DNA of 64,000 nucleotides from contig OZ244921.1 in assembly GCA_965221755.1 (NCBI GenBank), positions 2,170,001 to 2,234,000 on the forward strand. The letters are read 5' to 3'. Both the position numbers and the translations under genes were made by a program. A model generated the notes under the pieces. That model had not been told where the DNA came from and made no database searches. It saw only the letters and a program-made list of their open reading frames with translations. Below are positions 15,961-24,681 of this stretch, piece by piece. This DNA is from Azophilus sp965221755 (GTDB taxonomy: Bacteria > Pseudomonadota > Gammaproteobacteria > Pseudomonadales > Azotimanducaceae). Each line of letters opens with the position of its first letter. The stretch's first letter is position 1.

Positions 15961-17579
15961 CAGCCCACCCGTGCGGCGCTTCGCTTGGCCGCTTGCCGGG
16001 CCAGCTTCTTGGCGTGGCTCGCCCGGAACTCGGGCTTGTCAACCGGCACCTCCTGCCAGATGCCGCTGGCGTGGCCCTCGCCGACGCCAGCGAAGAACGC
16101 CTTCATCTCGTCGAAGCGATCCTTGCCGTCCCTGGCGGCGTTGATGACTTGGGCCAAGGAGCCGGCCCCGGCCGCGCCCATCAGCGGCCGAGCGGAAATG
16201 AGGTTGGTGAAGTACAGCGCCGGCGTGCCGGCGGACTTGGCCTTCTGCACCACCGGCGTGGTGCCGATCGCCACGTCGGGCCGGTGCTCCTCGAAGGCCG
16301 CAATGTCCTGCTCGAGCGAAGCCCGGAACTGCACCTGAACGCCCCTTGACTCCAGCCAGTCCTGATCGCTTGCCGACCATCGGGTGCGGGGGCAGGCGGT
16401 GCCGACGTAGCGCACGTCCGCCCCGCTTTCGACGAGCACCCGCGCCACCAGGAGCTCGGATCCCTCGTACCCGGATATCGTCAGCCGGCCCTGCACCGGC
16501 GCTTTGCCGAACGCCTCCTCGATGGCGGGCAGCAGCCGGTTCTTGGCCGCCTGCAGCTTGCTCGCCGGCACCGCGCAGGCTTCGGCTACGGCCTCAAGCC
16601 AAGCCGCGGTCCCGTCGCGGCCCACGGGCGCTGAACCGATGACGGTTCGGCCCGCAGCCTCAAACTCGCGGATGGCGGCGGCGTAGAACGGATGCACTGC
16701 GGCCACGGCCGCGCAATCCAGGGCGGCGTAAAGCTCCCGCCACTCCCGGGTGGGCACGGCGGGCCCAGCCGCGAGCCCGAGCGGGGCGAGCATCATGCCA
16801 ATGCCCACCGGGTCAGCAGGAAACATCTCGCCGAGCAAGGTCACCGTCGGCAATTCGGCGCGCCCGCCCCTGGGCGCTTGCACCGGACCCACCTCGGCCT
16901 CCTGCCGGGCGTAGTGCAGCATCGCGCCGGCGAGCACGTCCTTGGCTTCCGCATGGGTCGGGACGCCGAAGCCCGGCACGTCGATGCCGATGATCCGCAC
17001 GCCGTTGACTTCCTTGGGCAGCAGCCTGAGCGGCACCCCCGAAGCGGTGGGCACGCACAGGTTGATGATGACCACCGCATCGTAGAGGTCGGGGTCGGCC
17101 AGCTCGAACACCGATTCGCGGATGTCCTCGAAGAGCTTTCCGGTAACCAAGGTCTCCGAATTGAAGGGCACGTAGCCCACGGTGCGGCGCGCGCCGTAGA
17201 AGTGGGAGGTGAAGGTCAGTCCGTACACGCAGCACGCAGAGCCGGAAAGCACGGTGGCGGTGCGGCGCATTCGCAGGCCCACCCGCAGGGAGCCGAACGC
17301 CGGGCACATGCTCTGCGGCTGATCGTGGGGACCCACCGGGTAGTCTTGGGCGTACTGTTGGAGCAGTTCGCCGCTTCCGGCTGACTGCGCGGCGCGGCGC
17401 AGCTCCTCAGCGCCGCCGTGGCAGGACACTCCGTCCAGATTCCGCGCTTCGGAATTGGCTTGGTCCGCAACGGAGGATGGCGCCATTCCGACCGCATCGC
17501 CGCTGGACTGGGGCGGACCTTCGTAGTGCATCTCCGCGCCTTGCGCGGGTCTCGCGGATGCTTTGCGATTGCCGGTCAT
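15960..17579 (-). CDS. bchY: Chlorophyllide a reductase subunit Y
   Basis: NifD-like subunit of COR, partner of BchZ. It has 539 residues. The conserved core starts near residue 85 with QSMCPAFGSLRVGLRM and LSGSACCVYGLTFTSHFYGA (iron-sulfur Cys region), then FNSETLVTGKLFEDI and VINLCVPTASGVPLRLLP. The first 80 residues are poorly conserved and the exact start is open (ATG 17579 is used). It lies 21 bases downstream of bchX. Confidence 0.95.
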   Translation of the reverse strand: MTGNRKASARPAQGAEMHYEGPPQSSGDAVGMAPSSVADQANSEARNLDGVSCHGGAEELRRAAQSAGSGELLQQYAQDYPVGPHDQPQSMCPAFGSLRVGLRMRRTATVLSGSACCVYGLTFTSHFYGARRTVGYVPFNSETLVTGKLFEDIRESVFELADPDLYDAVVIINLCVPTASGVPLRLLPKEVNGVRIIGIDVPGFGVPTHAEAKDVLAGAMLHYARQEAEVGPVQAPRGGRAELPTVTLLGEMFPADPVGIGMMLAPLGLAAGPAVPTREWRELYAALDCAAVAAVHPFYAAAIREFEAAGRTVIGSAPVGRDGTAAWLEAVAEACAVPASKLQAAKNRLLPAIEEAFGKAPVQGRLTISGYEGSELLVARVLVESGADVRYVGTACPRTRWSASDQDWLESRGVQVQFRASLEQDIAAFEEHRPDVAIGTTPVVQKAKSAGTPALYFTNLISARPLMGAAGAGSLAQVINAARDGKDRFDEMKAFFAGVGEGHASGIWQEVPVDKPEFRASHAKKLARQAAKRSAARVG

Positions 17580-17600
17580 GGCACAAGCCTCGATGCCGCG

Positions 17601-18617
17601 TCACACGGCGTCGTAAACCACCTCCAAGCTCGGTTTCTCGATGGCTGAACTGCCGTGCATGTCCTCAATGGTGGCAGGCTGCAGGACCACGTCGCGGCCG
17701 GTCTCATCGCCGTCGAACAGCGCGAGCAGCCCTTCCTGGCTCAGCGGTCGGGGATGAACGGGGGGCGCTTGCACGACGTTCTCGGCAAGCGTTTCGAACA
17801 ACGGTCCCCAGCGCCCGCCGGGGATGCCGATGATGTGGTAGTTCGCGCTCTTGCGGCGGATGTCCTCATCCGCGGGAATCGCGGCGAGCACCGGGATGCC
17901 GACCGCTTCGGCAAACGCCTGCGCCTCGCCGCTGCCGTCGTCCTTGTTCACGACCATGCCGGCAACCCCGACGTTGCCGCCGAGCTTCTTGAAGTACTCC
18001 ACGGCCGAGCAGACGTTGTTCGCCACGTAGAGCGACTGCAGGTCGTTGGAGGCGACGACGATGACCTTCTGGCACATGTCCCTGGCGATCGGCAGGCCAA
18101 AGCCCCCGCAGACGACGTCGCCCAGGAAATCCAGCAGCACGTAGTCGAAGCCCCAGTCGTGGAACCCGAGTTTTTCCAGCGTTTCAAAACCGTGGATGAT
18201 GCCGCGTCCGCCACATCCCCGGCCCACCTCGGGCCCCCCCAATTCCATGGCGAAGACGCCGTCACGCTTGAAGCAGACGTCGCCGATGGCGATTTCGTCC
18301 CCCGCCAGCTTCTTGCGCGAGGAGGTCTCGATGATGGCCGGACAGGCGCGGCCCCCGAACAGCAGCGAGGTCGTGTCGCTCTTGGGGTCGCAGCCGATCA
18401 ACAGGGTCTTCCTGCCTTGCTGCGCCATCATGTAGGACAGGTTGGCGAGCGTGAAGCTCTTGCCGATGCCGCCCTTCCCGTAGATGGCAACGATCTGGGT
18501 CTCCTTGGTCGGGGCGGACGTGGAAACGGGTTCCGGCTCGATGGCGGCCTCCTCGCGGAGCTGATTCCGCATCTCAACCAACGGAATCTTGGCTGGCACG
18601 GCTTGCGCTTCAGACAT
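17601..18617 (-). CDS. bchX: Chlorophyllide a reductase iron protein subunit X
   Basis: NifH-like ATP-dependent electron donor to BchYZ. The 338-residue protein has the P-loop YGKGGIGKSFTLANLSYMM near residue 45, switch segments CDPKSDTTSLLFGG, and two cluster Cys in GRGCGGRGIIHG and DVVCGGFGLPIARD. The N-terminal extension of about 40 residues before the P-loop is normal for BchX. GGGAG lies before the ATG. It opens the bchXYZ-pufBALMC operon; a promoter is proposed at about 18909-18937. Confidence 0.96.
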   Translation of the reverse strand: MSEAQAVPAKIPLVEMRNQLREEAAIEPEPVSTSAPTKETQIVAIYGKGGIGKSFTLANLSYMMAQQGRKTLLIGCDPKSDTTSLLFGGRACPAIIETSSRKKLAGDEIAIGDVCFKRDGVFAMELGGPEVGRGCGGRGIIHGFETLEKLGFHDWGFDYVLLDFLGDVVCGGFGLPIARDMCQKVIVVASNDLQSLYVANNVCSAVEYFKKLGGNVGVAGMVVNKDDGSGEAQAFAEAVGIPVLAAIPADEDIRRKSANYHIIGIPGGRWGPLFETLAENVVQAPPVHPRPLSQEGLLALFDGDETGRDVVLQPATIEDMHGSSAIEKPSLEVVYDAV

Positions 18618-18650
18618 TGCCCCACTCCCGCGTCGAACTTGGCTTTCCTT

Positions 18651-18701
18651 TCGTGCCAGTCATCGCCTCGTGCCAGTCATCGCCTCGTGCCAGTCATCGC
18701 C
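18651..18701. repeat. 17-bp tandem repeat, three perfect copies, in the bchX leader
   Basis: Three exact copies of TCGTGCCAGTCATCGCC, ending 34 bases before the bchX start codon. They fall inside the predicted 5' untranslated region of the bchX operon. Confidence 0.95.
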
Positions 18702-18908
18702 TCGCCGGTCGCGCCAGCCCTTCCCGCAGCCTGCTCAGCCAGCGCCGCCTGTGCCATGGAAAGCCTTGCGCCGTTCACTGCCCTTGCGCACTCCGCCTTC
18801 GCCTTGACGGAGCCGCCCTAGCGGGCATCAACCGCCCAGCGCCACCTGATCCGTCTTGCCAAACGCAGCCCGCCAAGACGCGCCTCTCCCGATTCAAACT
18901 CAAAGCTA

Positions 18909-18937
18909 AGCTAAGACCCGCAGCATCGGCTTGTCAA
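18909..18937 (-). promoter_or_regulatory. Predicted promoter of the bchXYZ-puf operon
   Basis: On the minus strand, TTGACA (18937-18932), 17-base spacer, then TTAGCT (18914-18909). Upstream of the -35 is an A-rich tract (AAGCAAAAGAAAACC) that could act as an UP element. It lies about 290 bases before bchX. The same TTGACA box precedes pucB and crtE. Confidence 0.55.
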
Positions 18938-19009
18938 GGTTTTCTTTTGCTTGCTTTTGCTTTGTTTCCCCTGCTTGCGGCAATGGACGATGCGGACGGG
19001 TTGCGCGTT

Positions 19010-19060
19010 TGCGCGCGGTTTTAAGAAACCCATCGGAACCTGACCTAGGCAACGGCTCAT
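19010..19060 (+). repeat. Composite palindromic element, decayed copy R0
   Basis: Keeps the flank pattern AAGAAACCCATCGGAACC and CAACGG but lacks the constant hairpin. It is the first of four copies in a row before bchG. Confidence 0.55.
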
Positions 19061-19064
19061 TTGT

Positions 19065-19157
19065 GTGTGCGGGCTTACGAAACGTCTCGGAATCCGACCC
19101 GCGCAACGGCAGCGGAGTTTCGCGGCAAGCGAAACGACCAAGTTGCCGTCGAACTTG
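19065..19157 (+). repeat. Composite palindromic element R1
   Basis: Flank GTGTGCGGGCTTACGAAAC, then the constant hairpin arm GGAGTTTCGC with GCGAAAC, followed by its own second hairpin CAAGTT-gccgtcg-AACTTG. Confidence 0.8.
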
Positions 19158-19183
19158 CGTATCCGGCACAGCCCGCAACAGGC

Positions 19184-19273
19184 GCGGGCTCAGAAACATA
19201 CCGGAATCTGATCTAAGCGACGAGCGCGGAGTTTCGCGGTAAGCGAAACTCCATCCGCGACCGTCAGGTCGCG
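19184..19273 (+). repeat. Composite palindromic element R2
   Basis: Constant hairpin GGAGTTTCGC-GGTAA-GCGAAACTCC at 19228-19252, then second hairpin CGCGACC-GTCA-GGTCGCG at 19256-19273. Almost identical, in reverse orientation, to the copy at 62510-62600. Confidence 0.92.
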
Positions 19274-19376
19274 CGTGTGCGGGCTCACAAACAATTCGGA
19301 AGCTGGCCCCCGCAACGGGCGCGGAGTTTCGCGCAGCGAAACTCCAACCGCCTCTCGCCCTCGGGGCGAGAGGCGC
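19272..19376 (+). repeat. Composite palindromic element R3
   Basis: Constant hairpin GGAGTTTCGC-GCA-GCGAAACTCC at 19323-19345, then a 12-bp second hairpin with arms CGCCTCTCGCCC and GGGCGAGAGGCG. Nearly identical, inverted, to the copy at 42461-42560. Confidence 0.92.
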
Positions 19377-19480
19377 GTTGACCTGCCCAAGCGCAGTGCA
19401 TAAGGTGGCCGCTTGGCCGGTTGGCTGCGCGCAGCCGGAGCCAGCCTCGATCAGGAGACCCTAGCCGGACTTGATGCAAA

Positions 19481-20380
19481 ATGAGAACCGCTGTCGGCAA
19501 AGTTCCGCAGGTCGGCTCTTTCCTGGAGCTTCTGAAGCCAATCACTTGGTTTCCGCCGATGTGGGCCTTTGGCTGCGGCATCGTCAGCGCCAATCAAAGC
19601 CCGTTCAGCCGCTGGCCGTTCGCCCTTGCGGGCATCCTGCTCGCCGGGCCGCTCGTCTGCGGGGCCAGCCAAGCCATAAACGACTGGTTTGACCGGGAGG
19701 TCGATGCGCTCAATGAGCCGGGACGCCCCATACCTTCGGGTCGCGTTCCGGGTTCCGGGGGGCTGTGGTTTGCCATTGGTTGGGTCCTGCTCTCCCTGCT
19801 GGTTGCGGCCCTGCTCGGCCCCCTGATCCTGGCGGCCGCCTGCGTGGGCCTGGCCATGGCGTGGGCGTACAGCGCTCCGCCCCTGCGGCTCAAGCGCAAC
19901 GGTTGGTTCGGAAACGCGGCGGTGGGGATCAGCTATGAAGGGTTGCCTTGGTTTACCGGCGCTGCCGTGATGACATCGGCCATGCCGAGCGTTCCGGTCA
20001 TGGCCGTTGCCTTCCTTTACAGCGTCGGCGCTCACGGGATCATGACGCTGAACGACTTCAAGGCGCTGCGCGGCGACCGCGTGGCTGGCGTTCGTTCGCT
20101 GCCCGTCCAACTCGGCGTGCGGCGGGCGGCGGTCGTGGCCTGCGTCATCATGGCGTTGCCCCAGCTGGCGGTCGTCCTGTTCCTCGCTTGGCTCGGTCAA
20201 GGGTTTCACGCGGCGGTCGTCGGCGGCTTGCTGGCCATCCAGTTCGCCCTGATGAGAACCTTCCTGCGCTCCCCCGTGGAGCGTGACCGGTGGTTCAGCG
20301 GTCTCGGCGTCAGCCTCTACGTGCTCGGCATGCTGGTCAGCGCCTTGGCCCTGCGCTCCGCCGCCGGCATTGCCAATTGA
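19481..20380 (+). CDS. bchG: Bacteriochlorophyll synthase (UbiA family)
   Basis: Attaches geranylgeranyl or phytyl diphosphate to bacteriochlorophyllide a in the membrane. It has 299 residues and about eight membrane helices. The prenyl-diphosphate site NDWFDREVDALNEPGRPIPS lies near residue 66, and a second Asp-containing segment LNDFKALRGDR near 190. ATG 19481 is the first possible start after an in-frame stop; the only good AGGAG is about 24 bases away. It leads bchG-pucC-like-bchP, the same order as in other purple bacteria. Confidence 0.95.
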   Translation: MRTAVGKVPQVGSFLELLKPITWFPPMWAFGCGIVSANQSPFSRWPFALAGILLAGPLVCGASQAINDWFDREVDALNEPGRPIPSGRVPGSGGLWFAIGWVLLSLLVAALLGPLILAAACVGLAMAWAYSAPPLRLKRNGWFGNAAVGISYEGLPWFTGAAVMTSAMPSVPVMAVAFLYSVGAHGIMTLNDFKALRGDRVAGVRSLPVQLGVRRAAVVACVIMALPQLAVVLFLAWLGQGFHAAVVGGLLAIQFALMRTFLRSPVERDRWFSGLGVSLYVLGMLVSALALRSAAGIAN

Positions 20381-20519
20381 ACGTTTCCCGCCCGGATGTG
20401 GCAAACTGTTGCATCCGCTTTGAACCTCAGGGAGGCTTGGCTGGCGTCATGCTGATATGGCTCCAAACGGTCGCGCAGCGCCGCTCACCCCACTTTGCCG
20501 AGCGTTTCGCAGCGCGGCC

Positions 20520-21878
20520 ATGACGCAGGCGCCGGACTACTACCGCTGGTCCGAAATTGTCCGCATGGCGTTGGTCCAGACGTCATTGGGTTCAATTGTG
20601 GTGCTCACGACGTCCACCTTGAACCGGGTCATGGTGGTCGAGCTGGCCTTGCCCGCCATGCTTCCCGGGGTTTTGGTGGGCCTGCACTACGCCGTTCAGC
20701 TCACGCGGCCGCGCATGGGCTACGGTTCCGACATCGGTGGCCGCCGCACGCCTTGGATCGTTGGCGGCATGGGCGTGCTTGCCCTTGGCGGCGTCCTTGC
20801 CGCCTTGGCGACGGCGCTCATGCGCACGGCGCAGCTTGAGGGGATTTTGCTTGCCTTGGTCGCCTTCCTGATGATCGGCTTGGGCGTGGGCGCTTGCGGC
20901 ACCACGCTTTTGGTGCTGATGGCCAAGGGCGTGGCGCCCCAACGCCGGGCGGCGGCGGCGACGATCATGTGGACGATGATGATCTTTGGGTTTGTGCTCA
21001 CGGCGGCGATCGCAGGTCATTTTCTCGATCCGTTTTCCATGCCGCGATTGGTTTGGGTGACGGCCGCCGTTGCGATGATCGCCACTGCGGTGACGCTGCT
21101 CGCCGTTCGCGGGCTTGAGCGCCATCCTTGCGGGCATCCGCTTGAGGATCAGGGGGCGGCGAGCGCCACGTTCCGCGAGGCGCTGCGGCAGGTCTGGGGT
21201 GAGCCGGCGTCGCGCCGGTTTTCGTTGTTCGTCTTCATATCCATGCTGGCCTACAGCGCTCAGGATCTCATTCTGGAGCCGTTTGCGGGCTTGGTCTTCG
21301 GTTTGACACCGGGGGAATCCACGCAGTTGTCCGGGCTGCAGAACGGCGGCGTGCTGATGGGCATGCTGCTGGTGGGTTTGGCCGCAACCCGGCTGGGCTC
21401 CGGGTCGTTCGACACGCTGAGGCGATGGACCTGCGCCGGATGCCTGCTCTCCGCCGGGGCGCTCGTCTGTTTGGCGGTGGGCGGCATGGTCGGTCCCGGC
21501 TGGCCCCTGCATGCGAACGTGTTCGCCTTGGGGGCGGCGAACGGGATGTTTGCCGTCGCCGCCATCGGCTCGATGATGGCGCTGGTGGGAGCGGGCGCTG
21601 AGCGGCGCGAGGGCGTGCGCATGGGCCTTTGGGGCGCCGCCCAGGCGGTGGCCTTCGGCCTCGGCGGGTTCCTGGGCACGGCCGCCGTTGACCTGACGCG
21701 CCACCTCATGCCCTCCACCGAGGTCGCCTACGCCAGCGTCTTCGTCGGTCAAGGCGCGCTGTTCCTGCTCGCCACAACGCTGGCGGTGAGGCATCGCGAG
21801 ACCTTCTCGGCGGCAACGGCCAGCGTCGGCGGCATGCTCGCCGAACCGGCGGCGGCCAGCGCGCCCTCCACCAGATAG
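20520..21878 (+). CDS. PucC-family MFS transporter (bch2-type), photosynthetic assembly
   Basis: Membrane protein of about 452 residues with twelve predicted helices from the BCD/PucC branch of the major facilitator superfamily. Family segments are LNRVMVVELALPAMLPGVLVG and LILEPFAGLVFGLTPGES. It corresponds to the carrier found between bchG and bchP in Rhodobacter. Members are thought to deliver bacteriochlorophyll or help antenna assembly; the substrate is unproven. The start is ATG 20520 or, less likely, ATG 20457. It is one of three PucC paralogues in the window. Confidence 0.9.
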   Translation: MTQAPDYYRWSEIVRMALVQTSLGSIVVLTTSTLNRVMVVELALPAMLPGVLVGLHYAVQLTRPRMGYGSDIGGRRTPWIVGGMGVLALGGVLAALATALMRTAQLEGILLALVAFLMIGLGVGACGTTLLVLMAKGVAPQRRAAAATIMWTMMIFGFVLTAAIAGHFLDPFSMPRLVWVTAAVAMIATAVTLLAVRGLERHPCGHPLEDQGAASATFREALRQVWGEPASRRFSLFVFISMLAYSAQDLILEPFAGLVFGLTPGESTQLSGLQNGGVLMGMLLVGLAATRLGSGSFDTLRRWTCAGCLLSAGALVCLAVGGMVGPGWPLHANVFALGAANGMFAVAAIGSMMALVGAGAERREGVRMGLWGAAQAVAFGLGGFLGTAAVDLTRHLMPSTEVAYASVFVGQGALFLLATTLAVRHRETFSAATASVGGMLAEPAAASAPSTR

Positions 21879-21898
21879 CTGAACGAGGAGCGGCGCCC

Positions 21899-23131
21899 AT
21901 GGACAATGCAGTTTGCGCTGCGGACATGTCCGAAGACGCCTTGGATGCGTCCTTTGACGCGGTCATCGTGGGTGGCGGGCCGGCCGGCGCAACGGTCGCC
22001 GATGACCTTGCCCGGCGCGGACGAAACGTTCTGCTGCTGGAGCGGGCAGGGCGCATCAAGCCTTGCGGCGGCGCCGTCCCGCCGCGGCTGCTGCGCGACT
22101 TCGAGATCCCTGAATCCCTGCTGGTGGCTCGGTCAACCACTGCCCGCGTGATCTCCCCGAGCCTGCGCAAAGTCGATATGGCGATCAACGGCTTCGTCGG
22201 AATGGTTGATCGCGAGGACTTCGATGAGTGGCTGCGCGCCCGCGCCGAACGCTCGGGGGCCACGCGGCGAACCGGCACGTTCGAGCGCCTGTCGCGGGAT
22301 TCCGAGGGCAGGCCCCTGGTGCATTGCGTCGAACGCGATGCCCAAGGGGCGACCAGGCGCAGAGCGTATCGCGCCCAAGCGGTGGTGGGGGCCGATGGCG
22401 CCAATTCCCAAGTGGGCAAGCAGTGCGTCAAAGGCGCCGACGAAATCCCTTTCGTCGCCGCCTACCACGAGGTCATCGAGTCGCCGGAGGGCCGCGAGTC
22501 CAATTTCGCGCCCGAGCGGTGCGAAGTGTATTTCAAGGGCGAGGTCTCGCCGGATTTCTACGGCTGGGTGTTCCCGCACGGCGGCCAGACCAGCGTTGGC
22601 GTCGGCAGCGCCCGCAAGGGCTTTCCGCTGCGCCGCGCAACCACTGAACTCCGGCAACTCACGGGGCTTGCGGAGCAGTCCACCGTTCGTCGCGAGGGTG
22701 CGCCGATTCCCTTGCGGGCGCTCAAGCGTTGGGACAACGGCCGCGACGTCATTCTGGCTGGGGACGCTGCCGGCGTGGTTTCGCCGGCCTCGGGCGAAGG
22801 CATCTACTACGCCATGATCAGCGGGCGCTACGTCGCCGATGCGGTGGATGAGTTTTGCCGGACGGGCGAGCCGCAGGCGCTGGCCGCCGCCCGCAAGCGG
22901 TTCAAGCGGAAAAACGGCAGAACCTTCTGGATTCTCGGCATCATGCAGCGCTTCTGGTACTCCAGCGACGCTCGGCGGGAGCGATTCGTCAGCATCTGCC
23001 GCGACCCCAACGTTCAGGAACTGACTTGGACCGCCTACATGAACAAGGAGCTTGTGCGCGCCAAGCCCATGGCGCACGTCAAGATCTTCTTCAAGGACCT
23101 CGCCCACTTGTTCGGGCTGTTGCGGCCCTGA
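21899..23131 (+). CDS. bchP: Geranylgeranyl reductase
   Basis: FAD-dependent enzyme that saturates three double bonds of the geranylgeranyl tail of bacteriochlorophyll to give phytyl. It has 410 residues with the dinucleotide fold AVIVGGGPAGATVADDLA at about residues 21-38, the family segment IKPCGGAVPPRLL, GADGANSQVGKQ and the FAD motif GDAAGVVSPASGEGIYYAM near 283. AGGAG precedes the ATG. It is last in the bchG operon and converges on bchC. Confidence 0.96.
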   Translation: MDNAVCAADMSEDALDASFDAVIVGGGPAGATVADDLARRGRNVLLLERAGRIKPCGGAVPPRLLRDFEIPESLLVARSTTARVISPSLRKVDMAINGFVGMVDREDFDEWLRARAERSGATRRTGTFERLSRDSEGRPLVHCVERDAQGATRRRAYRAQAVVGADGANSQVGKQCVKGADEIPFVAAYHEVIESPEGRESNFAPERCEVYFKGEVSPDFYGWVFPHGGQTSVGVGSARKGFPLRRATTELRQLTGLAEQSTVRREGAPIPLRALKRWDNGRDVILAGDAAGVVSPASGEGIYYAMISGRYVADAVDEFCRTGEPQALAAARKRFKRKNGRTFWILGIMQRFWYSSDARRERFVSICRDPNVQELTWTAYMNKELVRAKPMAHVKIFFKDLAHLFGLLRP

Positions 23132-23207
23132 GCCGCCCGTCGCGCAACGGCGGCCAACGGCTTTGCCGCCGCCCGCCCGGATTCGTCGGCAGCCAAGGGG
23201 GTCCGAA

Positions 23208-24128
23208 TCACCACTCCAGAATCATCTTCAGGCAGGACGGATCCTCAAAAGCCGTTCGGTAGGCGGCTTGGGCGTCACCTGCCGCGAATCGGTGCGTGAT
23301 CAGGTCGCGCAGTTCGAGCGCGCCGGCCTCGGCCTGCTTGGCCACGGCAGCCAGGTCGTCCGGGCGCCATTGCGCGGCAATCCGCAGGTGCGCCTCCTTC
23401 ATGAAGGCCGGCGCGAAGTCGAACGCAATTCGCTTGGCGTAGAATCCCGCCAGCACGATCTCGCCGCCCGGCTTAAGTTGCTCGACCAATGCGTCAACGA
23501 TGGCGGCATCGCCGCTGGCGTCGAACGCCGACCGGTACTGGTTCGCATCCTCTTGGGGGGACGACAGGCTGTAGCCTTGGGCCCCGGACATGCGTTGCGG
23601 ATGGCGTTCCCAAACCGTGGGACGGCCGCCCCGCAACAGCGCAAGACGGGCGAGAATGCGGCCCAACGCGCCGTGCCCGACGATGAGTTCCGGGGGTGCG
23701 TCGGCTATGGCAATGGCATGCTCGGCGGTCGCCGCCAAGGCCAGCAGAATGCCGCCCTCCCCAAGCGCGTCGCTGAGCGGCACCGCCCGGCTGCCGGGCA
23801 CGACCACGCGGGAGGCCGCGCCCCCGAACAGCCCGCGAACGCCCTTGAAGCAGTTGGCGCCGCCGACGAAAACACGCTGCCCCACCGCCCGCCCGGAGTT
23901 CGCGCCTGCCGCCCGAACGCGGCCGACCGACTCGTAGCCCGGCACCAGCGGATACCCCATGCCGGGAAACTGCGGCATTTCCCCGGACCACAGGAGGCGT
24001 TCGGTGCCGCCACTGATTCCCGTCCACTCCATATCGACGACGACATCCGCATCACTCGCTTCCATAAGCTCCAGCCCATCAAGCTTGATGGACCCGGGCG
24101 CCGTCAGGACCACGGCTTGGGCGCGCAT
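23208..24128 (-). CDS. bchC: Bacteriochlorophyllide a dehydrogenase (3-hydroxyethyl oxidation)
   Basis: NAD-dependent oxidation of the C3 hydroxyethyl group to acetyl, a late step to bacteriochlorophyllide a. It has 306 residues of the medium-chain dehydrogenase type. Signature parts are TGISGGTERLLWSGEMPQFP, VPGYESVGRV, and VGHGALGRILARLALL in the cofactor fold. ATG 24128 is chosen over upstream frame extension because the family begins here (MRAQAVVLTAPG). Unusually it is not in front of bchXYZ but ends the pucBA operon, 25 bases after def. Confidence 0.94.
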   Translation of the reverse strand: MRAQAVVLTAPGSIKLDGLELMEASDADVVVDMEWTGISGGTERLLWSGEMPQFPGMGYPLVPGYESVGRVRAAGANSGRAVGQRVFVGGANCFKGVRGLFGGAASRVVVPGSRAVPLSDALGEGGILLALAATAEHAIAIADAPPELIVGHGALGRILARLALLRGGRPTVWERHPQRMSGAQGYSLSSPQEDANQYRSAFDASGDAAIVDALVEQLKPGGEIVLAGFYAKRIAFDFAPAFMKEAHLRIAAQWRPDDLAAVAKQAEAGALELRDLITHRFAAGDAQAAYRTAFEDPSCLKMILEW

Positions 24129-24153
24129 GAGGGCCTTTGTGCTTGGCGCATCG

Positions 24154-24663
24154 CTAACCGCTCGGCTTGCGCCCGTTTTTCCTGCGCGCGCCGCGGCGCA
24201 AGCGAAGACGCCGAAACAGGGACATGCGGTCAACCAGGAGCTTGCCGGCGAAATGATCCATCTCGTGCTGCAGGCAGACCGCCTCCATGCCGCTGAGCGC
24301 CCTCTCGAAGGTTGCGCCTGCAGCCGTTCTGGCGCTCACCCGAACCTGCGTGGCGCGGATGACGTTGACGGTCTGGCCCGGCACCGACAGGCAGCTTTCC
24401 TGGACGATGCCGGGCGTGGATCTGGACAGGATTTTCGGGTTGACGTAGGTCTGGGGCGCGTCAGCGCTGCCGGACAGGTCCATGACTAGAACCTCCTGCC
24501 GAACATTGACTTGCGGCGCGCTCAGCGCCATGCCTCCAGCGCCGCGCAGCGTCTCAAAAAGATCGTCGATCAACCGAACAAGCGTTGCGTCGAACTCACG
24601 CACCGGCACGGAAGGCAAGCGCAAGCGCTCGTCCGGGTATTCCAGAACCTGCAGTTCAGCCAC
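24154..24663 (-). CDS. def: Peptide deformylase, divergent, in the photosynthesis cluster
   Basis: Metalloenzyme family that removes the formyl group from nascent N-terminal methionine. The 169-residue product has all three motifs in altered form: GGMALSAPQV (usual GxGLAAxQ), QESCLSVPG (usual EGCLS) and QHEMDHFAGKL (usual HExDHLxG). The metal ligands Cys and both His, and the catalytic Glu, are kept. The basic tail after residue 150 is unusual. It sits between pucC and bchC, far from fmt, where the housekeeping copy is normally found, so it is probably a second, specialised copy; this is inference. Confidence 0.88.
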   Translation of the reverse strand: MAELQVLEYPDERLRLPSVPVREFDATLVRLIDDLFETLRGAGGMALSAPQVNVRQEVLVMDLSGSADAPQTYVNPKILSRSTPGIVQESCLSVPGQTVNVIRATQVRVSARTAAGATFERALSGMEAVCLQHEMDHFAGKLLVDRMSLFRRLRLRRGARRKNGRKPSG

Positions 24664-24681
24664 GGGGCGCTTGGCAACCGT

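Larger units (their letters stand above)
18618..19480. other. 863-bp intergenic region between divergent bchX and bchG
   Basis: No convincing gene. From left to right it holds three copies of a 17-bp tandem repeat, about 200 bases without recognisable features, a TTGACA promoter for bchX with an A-rich tract upstream, and four tandem copies of the dispersed composite palindromic element (about 19010-19375). The bchG promoter was not found. Confidence 0.75.

Noticed and set aside
14542..16338. A 598-codon open frame on the plus strand opposite bchZ and bchY
   Set aside because: It lacks any known family pattern and mirrors two clear COR genes; long antisense frames are common in GC-rich DNA.
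19010..19376. Four tandem element copies considered as a CRISPR array
   Set aside because: Units are about 90 bases, unequally spaced, contain their own variable hairpins and recur elsewhere in the window; no cas genes are present.
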